Source of the DNA: Saccoglossus kowalevskii
Lineage: Eukaryota > Hemichordata > Enteropneusta > Harrimaniidae
Assembly (NCBI RefSeq): GCF_000003605.2
Contig: NW_003156736.1
Coordinates: 173,372-195,828, forward strand
Direction of reading: 5' to 3'
Length of the DNA stretch: 22,457 nucleotides
Shown here: in pieces, positions 1 through 15,200 of the stretch
Layout: each line of letters opens with the position of its first letter
Numbering within the stretch: the first letter of the stretch is position 1
Program-made: the position numbers and the translations under genes
Notes under the pieces: generated by a model
Database searches by the model: none
What the model saw: the letters and a program-made list of their open reading frames with translations, nothing else
What the model was told of the DNA's origin: nothing

Positions 1-96
1 GCTGTGGCGTAGACGGTGATAATTTATGCAGTGCTACGTGTGAGCGGGTCAAATGGACGTAAACAATGCATCCTATTAGCATGGCGGTGAAGTTGT

Positions 97-120
97 AAGC
101 ATGGCGGTGCCGCCATGCTT
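97..120. repeat. Perfect 11-bp inverted repeat
   Basis: AAGCATGGCGG and its exact complement CCGCCATGCTT are separated by TG. A third AGCATGGCGG copy sits just upstream at 78-87. The rest of 1-596 is intron of E2F with no other feature seen. Confidence 0.8.
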
Positions 121-596
121 TGTTCTATGTGGGGAGAACACTGCAATTTAACAGTTTTAAATTCACGAACTTAGTGGCATTGCATTCTTTGTTATTTTAC
201 ATGTTCTCATGGAATTAATTCAGCGGAATTTATGACTAAAATGGAAATTAAAAAGCAGTGAATAATGGATACTTTTATAAACATATTTTACATGTGTTGT
301 ATATTTCCCATAGGACCCATATCAATGACATGACATTTTGAGGGGAAAATCCATGGTTGATTTCGAGTTTCATTTTCACTTTCCACAGGCACAATAATTC
401 TCATCATCTGAAATGCTACAACTTTCGTACAACTTAATGCACACTGAGGACACTTAGGTTTATTCATGTTTGACTATCCTTGTAAATTCTCAAATAACTT
501 GTAATATTTAATTAAATTTAATTTAATGTGATGCAATGTTGATGCAAGGCCTTTTTGCCATGATAATCGCAATTTGTTTTATTCATTGTTGCGATT

Positions 597-614
597 TTCT
601 TTAACCGTTAATAC
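597..614 (+). other. U12-type branch site and AC 3' splice site of an E2F intron
   Basis: TTCTTTAAC at 597-605 matches the minor-spliceosome branch consensus TTCCTTAAC at 8 of 9 positions. AC at 613-614 follows about 10 nt after the branch adenosine, a normal U12 spacing. Joining there puts G615 as a third codon position, followed by HAYVTYQDI, which aligns with the family's LAYVTYQDI. No AG dinucleotide exists between 549 and 640, so a normal U2 acceptor is not available near this point. The 5' splice site, expected to be ATATCCTT, must lie upstream of the window. Confidence 0.75.
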
Positions 615-1925
615 GCATGCCTACGTAACATATCAAGATATTAGAGGTATTAAAAGTTTTAGCGAACAGACAGTGATTGCAATAAAAGCACCTCCAGAGA
701 CGAGGTTAGAAGTACCAGATCCTAGGGAGGTAAGTCTGTGTACAGTTGACGATTCTGGGAATATCCTCATTATTATCAAGATTCTGGTGTGGTCCCATCT
801 CTCATACCCGGCTAACTTTCACCAAAAACGTTTTGATTTTTATCTTCAAAATGACCTTGGATCAGGTGTATTTGAATGCAAAATACAGGAAATGACAAAG
901 AATGCTTGAGCGCCCCCCCCCCCCCCCCCCACAAAATCTTCACCTGGCTAAAAATGATGCCTAGAAGAATCTTTTCGGCTGCAAACTTTTTTTTGAAGCA
1001 GTGATAATCAGTAGTAGTTGCATTTCAGAAATGTTGATAAAGCCCTGTAGTTAATGGATATTTAATCCATTTGGTTTAAATTAATAAGGAAATTAATAAA
1101 TGCGAATAAATGAGCAAATGGTTGCACAGACATACTCCTGAAAGTAATGATTTATAATGTTAATTTCACGGTGACATTGTTTTGCCAACAGAGTATTCAA
1201 ATATGGCTAAAGAGCACCAAAGGACCAATAGAAGTTTATCTTTGCCCTGAAGAGGCCTGTGCCACAGAAAAAGACAATAATACAAGCAGTTGTGTTAGCA
1301 GTAGTTCAGAGACGGAGTCGCCAGTGTCATCGCCCAATAGTTTTAAAGGTGAGTGTGTTAAGTTTCCATTTGACTCCAAACTCTTGTTGAACATAAGCAT
1401 CCAAGTCAGACGAGTATGGTTTATTAAAATTCCTCTGACAGACGGGAATATAAACACCATATTGCATTTGAGTCTTAAAATACAACCCATTTAAATCATA
1501 GATGCATATGTAAGCTACTAATTGAGCATATTCGTACATTCATTGGGCAATCCAAGACTTCTTTATTCTGGTGCTTGAAACATTTCAGTGATTTACAATG
1601 ATTCGTTATCATTTTTCCAGGCGATCCACCACTGAAATTGGAATCTTTAGATGAAGATGACATGTCCACGTTGGAGAGAAATCTTCTCCTACAGACAGAA
1701 GACCAACACAGCAATGATGAAATAGACATGCCATTTGTGCAGTTATCACCACCAATTTTGGAAGACGATTACCCGTTTTCGTTAGCCGATCACGAGGGGC
1801 TAATGGATTTATTTGATGCCTATGATCTCTGGGGAGGTGGAGACAATGCAACCCCACCAACGACGGAAACGATACCCACACCGACGACGGCAACTACAAT
1901 GCCAATAGTTACAAAAAATGTGTAA
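615..1925 (+). CDS. E2F3: E2F1/2/3-type transcription factor, last three coding exons (partial gene)
   Basis: Exons 615-729, 1192-1348 and 1621-1925 (stop included) join in frame to give 191 C-terminal residues. Exon 1 begins with the third base of a codon. The first two exons encode the marked-box/dimerisation part: AYVTYQDI, then IKAPPETRLEVPDPRE running across the splice into SIQIWLKSTKGPIEVYLCPEE. The last exon holds the pocket-protein (RB) binding motif at 1761-1829, with core EGLMDLFDAYDL. In this family the protein binds E2F sites as a dimer with DP and is held by RB in the nucleus. The wording is closest to E2F3 from memory, but an invertebrate E2F1/2/3 pro-orthologue is equally likely. 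Splice sites: donors 730 (GTAAGT) and 1349 (GTGAGT), acceptors AG at 1190-1191 and 1619-1620. The first exon has no AG acceptor and appears to use a U12-type AC end at 613-614. The DNA-binding and leucine-zipper exons lie 5' of the window. After the RB motif the protein ends in an unusual Thr/Pro-rich tail of about 30 residues. Confidence 0.93.
911..930 (+). repeat. Poly-C run in E2F intron
   Basis: An almost uninterrupted run of about 20 C lies in the intron between the E2F marked-box exons. Length is likely variable and prone to sequencing error. The same intron (730-1191) shows nothing else recognisable. Confidence 0.8.
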
Positions 1926-3565
1926 AATCTTGATGTACGTTTATAACAATTATTTTCAAAAGACATCTTTCACAAGACTGCGAATGTGAACTTTCTTCGT
2001 CATTGGAGTTTGTTTTCAGTGTGTACCTAGCTTTGGAAAAACCAACGTGAATGTGCGTCTGGTGTACCAGTCCGGCCTTGGGCTTTCTTAGAAAGCAATA
2101 ATGGCGGCAGTCTCAAACCAATAGTTGGTTATCGTGATATTCAAGAGTTTTCAATCAACGATCGGCAGTTCAAGCAGTGTAGGAGATTTTGTGAGCTTCC
2201 AAGTAAATCACATTCGCAGTAAAATAGGTCGAGGACATATTTATACTGTGGAAATACACAACCAATGAGAAACAATTCTTACTATTGTGTCAGTTAAAGT
2301 GAAAAAAAAATATAAACAGGGTTATCCAAAAGTATTGTTGGGCTTTGCACTGAAAGATTACACAGGCTAACTTTTGTGTTGACAAATTTATTCCAATGCA
2401 TTCAATCTTACGATTTCGTATTTATTTGCATTATATGCAAATTTAGCGTACTTCTGCTAAGTCAAAGATGCTGTACGTATTGATAAAAGTACTGTAAATC
2501 ACAATTTTATGGCTTTCATGTGGATGAAATTTTGTGAAAGTCACTGACTCTCTAGTACCCTAGTGAAAGGCGCACCTTTCAATACCTTCCCCGACAATAA
2601 TAATTTATCTGACAAAAATATAGCGCTTTACTGTTTTCTAAAGTAGAAACATTGCTTGATGTTTTATATTACCATTAAACGGTTAATGCAATATAAAGTA
2701 CACTGTTGCAATCAAAATATAAAAAAAAATTGCAATATTTTTCATTATTTGAAGAAGCTGTAACTTTGTTTTGATCAGCTCGTCAAGTCACTTAAATACA
2801 ATAGAATTTTGACATATTCAAGAGTATATTTGATGCCCTTTGAGATGTACAAATATGGCTTTATGCCTTAGACGTGTTGTAGTTTCTAATTCCTGTTTTT
2901 GGTTGCATTAACCAATCGGTTAAAGCCTGCTTAAATTCAAACTTGTACTGATCTGATTGGGTATTCAATTACTAACTTTGGTTTATAAATGCTTTCTCAT
3001 GAAGAGTGTATTTAAGCAATCTCCTAATGTGGAAACTTTAGATAAAAGCAGTGATGAGGAACAAAACGCAACGCAACGCAACTCAACACAATGCATGGTG
3101 AAGATTTATTCGAGGGAATCAGATTCTAAACGTGGCATAACGACATGTACATTCTGGTCATCTGGAATTCTTCGCAAACTAATGGACAGTTGTGTCTTGT
3201 TTCCCCTGTTTTTCCACAAACATTTGATGCGAAAATGATTCGCAGAGATGACAAAAATGCTAACGTTATATATTTAATGAGGCAGACGACTACTGATGAG
3301 AGTATGGTTGCTTCTCCAATTTGATGGACAATCCAAACTTTGTGCATTAAATATAAAAATGGTTAAAACTGGTCCAGTTTATTTAACAGTTATAAAGTTT
3401 CTAGGTAAAACCTTATATTAATATTCTAAGCTTTTTTTTATGTAAATTGAAGAAAAAATAGTACACATTCCTGTTTTAATATTGTAAAGATATCATTCCA
3501 AAAACAAATTAAGATTGTTATTGTAGATTTATTATTAAAATAAAGTAAAATATAAGTATACTTGT
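1926..3565 (+). other. E2F 3' UTR (inferred)
   Basis: No conserved coding sequence follows the E2F stop. The first canonical AATAAA on this strand is at 3539-3544, so the UTR is likely about 1.6 kb. Earlier ATTAAA variants at 2673 and 3345 could give shorter forms. A small AACGC-type repeat lies near 3065-3085. A frame open from 2957 to 3238 has no recognisable family and is not called a gene. Confidence 0.55.
3528..3544. promoter_or_regulatory. Back-to-back poly(A) signals for E2F (+) and ADAT2 (-)
   Basis: TTTATT at 3528-3533 reads AATAAA on the minus strand, 240 nt past the ADAT2 stop. AATAAA on the plus strand is at 3539-3544. Cleavage 10-30 nt past each signal would make the two transcripts overlap by several tens of nucleotides. 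A second plus-strand AATAAA is at 3676-3681. Assignment to the two genes is inferred from position. Confidence 0.55.
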
Positions 3566-3772
3566 TAGTTCTCAAGTATGTGTACATCTTTAATATTATG
3601 AAGGTTTGCATGGGAGATTATTTGTCCATATTTGGTGTGTAATGTTAGTATGCAAAAGTAAATCTCACAAAAGTTAATAAAATACAACCAAACTTTTAGG
3701 GATCGTGGCAATCCAACAGTCGCAATGAAAGTCAATTGGCTGCAAAAAAAAAAAAAAAAATCTAAATCTACA

Positions 3773-9047
<5,275 letters not shown>

Positions 9048-9216
9048 GCTGTTTTGTTGACAAAATGTGAATGAAAGATAAACTCTCATTGGATGTTCAC
9101 CAACCGAGACGTCGCATCAACCAATCAAGATATTTCTTTCTACGCTACGTTAGGTCAATGTATACATCCGGAGTCAAAGGTCATTCATCATTCGTAAGCG
9201 GAAGAAAAAGTGTGCA
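9048..9216. promoter_or_regulatory. Probable bidirectional ADAT2 / BLOC1S5 promoter
   Basis: Only 169 bp separate the two start codons, which point away from each other. The gap holds CCAAT at 9121-9125, an inverted CCAAT (ATTGG) at 9088-9092, and the palindrome GACGTC at 9108-9113, a CRE-like core. No TATA box is well placed. Both 5' UTRs must fit here unless there are upstream untranslated exons. Shared control is an inference from the spacing. Confidence 0.75.
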
Positions 9217-12200
9217 ATGATGTTTGAGAACGTCACGAAAGGTTAGTTAAATTTTCTGTAAATAATCTGTATAATTACCCGTCCATGTATCGTTCGTATA
9301 TCAATGCAATGCAGAGGAGTGTTTGTTTTTTTTAAATTGAGGGGGCGCTGCTCAGTTGTGTGTCTGGATTGGATTCTGGGTGTTGGTTTTTTCGGGGGGG
9401 GGGGCGTGGGACAAAAAGCTCAAATTGATAAGTAAAAGTATTACAGGCGGCCATTTTTATTTTTTACATGCATCCTCTGAGAGGAGAAGCCATGTCAAGG
9501 TCATAATCGTTAAAAAACGATTTTATAAAATTGTTGGATCTACATAACATTTTTATGGCCCCTCACTCATAACTCAAATTCTAACCCTGTCCCCTCCATT
9601 GCTCCTTCCCCATATTAATTGTATATGTCCTTCTTCAGGTCATGTATAGTTATTTTGTGGGGTGTACACAATTCCATTTGAGGGGCTGCGATGCCTATTG
9701 TCTGAGGTGGCTTTTTGTATGAAATGAAACAAAATGAAGTGACTTGAACAGTGTCTTGTAAATACATTTTTTTCACACATAATACAAAAGTTTAGTTTTC
9801 AATCAGATATCTGTTTATATAATTACTATTAAAGGGCTGTGTTCGTCGTGCCACCTCCTGTTCGATATGAAACTCATAATGAACACACACGGCTTAGTCT
9901 TTTCCACGAAACGAAACAAAACGAAACCCAAACCCTAACCCTAACTCGCATTTTTTTTTTCATTGGCCCAATAATATCTGAGAAAATTTCACACTGTGAA
10001 ATACGGACGTGACGATGTTTGAGGTCGTTCAAAATCTAAGGTTAGGGTTAGGGTTTCGTTTCGTTTCGTTTTGTTTTATTTTGTTTCATTTCGTTTCGTG
10101 GAAAAGACTAAGCCAACACACACTGCATGATGACTCCCCTTTAAAAATTGACATACAACATTTGCCAACAACTTTTTTATTTAGAAATTTTTTTTTATAT
10201 ATAAATAATCGTTATTCTATAATTACTGAAACAAGGGTTCTTCACTTAAATGTTTACAAACCAACAGCAACAGAGGATGTCAAAATAATGTGCGACATGT
10301 TGAATAGAAGATGTTGAACAGATGAAAAACTTAAACAAAATGTATGTACTGACAGGACACAGTTGATGGTGTGTGTCTAACTCATGATATAACATGATGT
10401 CACGTAAAAGATATACCCCCGAAAGAAATGTCTTATTTGAAATGGCAAAAACCAAAATCCAAAACTTTAAAAATTTGCCACCAAAGACACAATTCATAGC
10501 CTTGCTAAACAACAGTGGCCTAACACTCCCTGTAGTAAGGTACCTAAAGAAGTGTTTTGAAATAAGACAGCAACCCCAGTGACAACCTTCTTTCACTATT
10601 TAAGTTTTGCATTTTGTTTTCTATCTATCATAGTATCATAATTTTATACTTGCTATCATCTGTAATGTATTAGCTTAGCTTGTTTTTATTTTATCTATTT
10701 ACTGTTTTGTAACCTTTTATTCCTTCTTAAACTTTTGTAACCATTGCCAATCCCTCCGGGGAATGTGTAAGTGTTAATAAAATTTATTAAATTATTATTA
10801 TTATCAAGCAGTTCATGTGACGATCTCAAAACACACATAGTAGCAAATCAGCAACTAGTTGGCAATTCTGCATGCATTACAGATGCCAGCTTCGAAATCA
10901 CCAAATCAGACAAATCAAAATCATACCAAACCCAAGCCTGAGTGTTGATTGGTACACAGATAATTGCATAAATTATCCAATTTCTATTCAATTGTGTATT
11001 CATTTTGTTATCATTTGAGTTCAGATGCAGGTGGGATCTATGCTAGATTGTTGGACCACAGACCCATAGTACAGGGAGAACTCAAGTATTTTGTCAAGGA
11101 ATTTGAGGTAATAATTACTTGTATACCGTAATTATTTGCATTTCTTATATGTTAGATCATTAAATATGATTTATTTTGATCTGAGAGATTATACCCCTGT
11201 TTTATCTTCCATACTTGGTTTATAGGCTAACTAAACTTGTAGCATTTATTTCTATAACATTTGTGTTTCTTTTTTTGTATTACAATTCTATGGCTGCTTT
11301 TATACATGCAATACATTCATACGTGCAATACATTCATACATGCAATACATTCATACGTGCAATACATTCATATGTGCAATACATTCATACGTGCAATACA
11401 TTCATACGTGCAATACATTCATACGTGCAATACATTCATACGTGCAATACATTCATACGTGCAATACATTCATACGTGCAATACATTCATACGTGCAATA
11501 CATTCATACTTGCAATACATTCATACGTGCAATACATTCATACGTGCAATACATTCATACATGCAATACATTCATACGTGCAATACATTCATACGTGCAA
11601 TATAGTAACAATCTCTAGGCGCGCATAACAAACCAGTCAGCAACTTAGCTGGCAATGTTGCTGTTTTGGTGTTCAGAACAATATGGCAATGACAGTAATT
11701 TTGATATTTGACTCTAGACCCTTTAAATACCAAAATAAACCGGTCTTCTTTTAAATTTTGAAAAAAAAATTGTCATCAAGCCATTTGACTAATGGCACAA
11801 CAACAACCAATCACAATGCATTAATGGCTGCAGGGCAATAATTGACCAATGTTTGAGGAAACAGTGTAAAGACTCATGGGTGTCTTTTATAACCAATCAT
11901 ATTTAAAGTTAAGGAGGATCTTCTAGAGTAAATGTTTTATAAATAGGTTATGAATTTCCATAAGAAAAGCATTATGTTCCTTTTTGCTTCAAAATATAAA
12001 TTATAGAAGAATACTTTTAAAATGTGTAAATTGTAACACCAGTATTTTGAAAAATATAACAAAGCGATGTCAATTGTGTAGCGCTACAAGTTCTCTATCA
12101 GTAATCTAAAAAAAAAAAGTGTCATACATAGTGCACCATCATGTAGAAATGATAGTAGAAAATACATAAGTGATTATGAGTGAGCGATTTTTATAACTGT

Positions 12201-15200
12201 AGCTTTTTCAACCTTTTCAGCACCAGACTTACTCACCCAAATTTGTCTGCACTTTTTTCTTATTTTCTTCAATATTTGCCAACAGGCAAAATTTAAGTAA
12301 GGTTAAGGGAGTACTGTGAGAGAACACAATTACAAACTGTTATTTTTCAGCCTTAGATTAATTAATGTTCAGAGCAGCTGATGCATTTCTTGATCGCCGA
12401 ACAAAGCTTAGTAAAGTTGTTGATACTGACAAATCATTGCATGAATGAGATTGTTATGTCTGAACAAGCAGATTACCAATAATTCTCAATTCATGGTCTT
12501 TCATGTGTGTCAGTAGACACCACAGGAATTGCGAATCAGAATTCCCCATTGCATTATGAGATATGCTACTTGTATGGAACCATGTTTGTTCATGTAGGCA
12601 TAGCGTGACAACTGACACTTGTTTACAATAGAGTCTATGAGATTGTTTTCCCCTGTGTGTGGTGTAAATGAAATAGACCAGATGAAACCCACCAGTCTGA
12701 GATTTGTGGGCCCGCTCTTTTATGAACCGTGTCGGGAGGTTTATTTCTGTTCCGTTCATTGAGAAACTAGAATAGGTTTGGTTTATATAGTGTTAAGTTG
12801 GTTTCTGAAGACAAAATTTCGAGTCACTGACATTGCACATCACAGGACCCCATATCAATTGTTAATGCTACAAAAATTTGTGATTTTCACTCATTTGCAA
12901 AAATTTTTCTTTATAACAAAATTAAAGCAATTTTCAGTATATAGGCCAATTAAATCACTCTTGTACATTTCATTTTGACAACTTGATTATGATGATTAGT
13001 CTAGAACAAAATTACCCTTCACAAACCTTTTAAAATGTTTATATTTTTTTTTAATATTCTCCTTATTTTCACACTCACAAACCTATTCAGTTAATATTTT
13101 TTATAAATACATATTTATGAATTTTAATCCAAACTAAAACAGTAATTATTTTTGGCCAATAAAATACCATTGCAGCATTTTCAAATCTTTTATTGATGCT
13201 CACATGACATGGGCCATTCATGTGATTGGCTCAGCTCACACATGTCTGACTAAAAAAAAATCAATCTGTGTGAAATCATTACATGTACGTACTTCACTGG
13301 GCGAATTCAATTTAAAATTAAAATTTATAAACATTTGAATCAATAAAGATAACAGGTTTGTGGTTGTGATAATATTTGAACATTTATTTAGTTTAATTCA
13401 CACAAATTTTCACTGCTAAGCAAATTTATAATTTTCCTGAACTTTCATTTCAAATTTATGAAAAAAAAGGATATTGAGATATTAATGTGGCATAAATTTT
13501 TTACAAATTTGTTCATATTTATTAATCTATGTCATACTAATCCAACAGTACCTTTGTGCTGACACCTGGTACTGTGATATGTCATTATCAAGGCATGTAG
13601 TTATGATAATGGCTGCAAACAGCTGGAGAATTATATGGTGTATTATAATGCGAGCTTCCTAACCGTTTATTTCATGTGTGTTCATTTGATATCGCAAGAA
13701 GATCTTTTTGTTTCAGATTGCTAATTGATATGCACATTAAAAATAAGAAAAAATGACAAAAGCGAAATTCTACTAGTAGGCCATTCGTTTTTCCATATTT
13801 GCTCTGTTAGATGTATTTTTACGTCCTAAGTCAATGAAAATTGCCAAATTTTGTAGCAGTGAAAATTTCACCAGGGCAGCAACTTACTCTAAATTATTAA
13901 ATTTCTAGTTCCCCGGTAGTGTAAATTAAGTGATTTACAGTATACCAGACTTATACTCTGTGTTTGTTCAATGCTAACCCTTCCACATGACTTGTATGTA
14001 AGTGCATATGATTCTAATGGTGATATTATGGTATGAATTCTGTTTAATCATGAAATTTCAGTACGTAAATGACAATGGATCCTTTCTACATTTAATCAAA
14101 GGCCAACTGAGGTCAGCAAGTAAATTACAGACACACACAAAGCACCCAAATATAAGGCTGTGATTCATAATTCAATAATAAAACCTTAGCTGTAATCTCT
14201 ACTGTATTCACTGGGTTTTAATTTTGCTTACTTCGCTGACTGGACAATGCGCTAAATTAAAACCCAGTGGATATGTAAAATTGAGCATAGAACACATTAT
14301 ATAAATGATAAAACCGTGAATTTAAAACCCACTGAATATGCCTGAAATGGCAAATCAGTGAAATTTAAACCCAGTGAAAATTAGTCATTTTACTGTATAT
14401 GATTATGGTATCTGGAACAGTAGACGTGACTTCTAGGAAAGAGTGGAACACAATTTGAGGTGAAAAAGCATGTCCGTCAGCTCTCTCATTCTCCACAAGA
14501 TCTCAAGGGCAATTAGCATCAAAGGTTTATCATGTTATTTTATGATTTTTGAAAGCATAGATTTATTGTTTTACTCCATTTAGCCGTCATTGTTGTTGGG
14601 TTTTTTTTTTTCAGGGTAAAAGAAATGATAGAGAATATGATCGAATAAGAAAGCTATTCAATGAAGTCACGGAAGCAAATGAAAAATTCATTCCTGATAG
14701 TATTGCACTGATGGACAAGCATCTTCCAGACATTAAAGACAAACGTATGTATGCAAGTTATTACTGAAATTTCAAGAGCACTGTCAGAATCTGTTAGCCA
14801 TGCATGCTCTGAACATTTTGGTCAAAGAAACAAGAAGCCCAGATATGTACAAAATGTTAGGGATGTCAAAATAGGGCAGAATAGATTACAGTATAGGATG
14901 GAAGATGGAGAATGATTCAGAAAGGAATTATGAGAAGGATAGAATGATAATATAGAGTAGTGATGGCACTTGTGAAGTCTATCATAGTATAAAGAGGAAC
15001 ATTCAGAAAGAGGGTATGTAGCGGGCTCTTTGACAAATGGATCTTGTCGCCTAGGAAATAAGCATATCAGACTACATGTACTTTGATCGTTGTGATATTG
15101 TATATGGTATTACAATTATCGCAACACCAACCAGGTTTAAATGTAAACCCCGTATGTAGTATCATAATAGTAAGCATTTAAGAGCTTGGTATATGGAGAA

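Noticed and set aside
474-481. U12 donor-like CTATCCTT upstream of the E2F exon
   Set aside because: The first base is C, not A or G, and the sequence before it has an in-frame stop and no E2F similarity.
549-614. Extending the E2F exon back to the AG at 547-548
   Set aside because: It would add residues unlike any E2F before the conserved AYVTYQDI; the AC site fits phase and homology better.
2957-3238. 93-codon plus-strand frame in the E2F 3' UTR
   Set aside because: Includes a simple AACGC repeat and has no known similarity; it follows the E2F stop without a splice acceptor context.
9933-10053. Chromosome end or telomere
   Set aside because: Only two repeats per block, in opposite orientations, inside an inverted-repeat element and inside a gene.
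11306-11602. CRISPR-like array
   Set aside because: Units are head-to-tail with no spacers, in an animal intron.
11215-11628. Three overlapping plus-strand frames of 92-137 codons
   Set aside because: They are the three frames of a 17-bp minisatellite without stops.
12454-12759. 101-codon minus-strand frame in BLOC1S5 intron 2
   Set aside because: No recognisable domain, no splice support, and low-complexity composition typical of chance frames.
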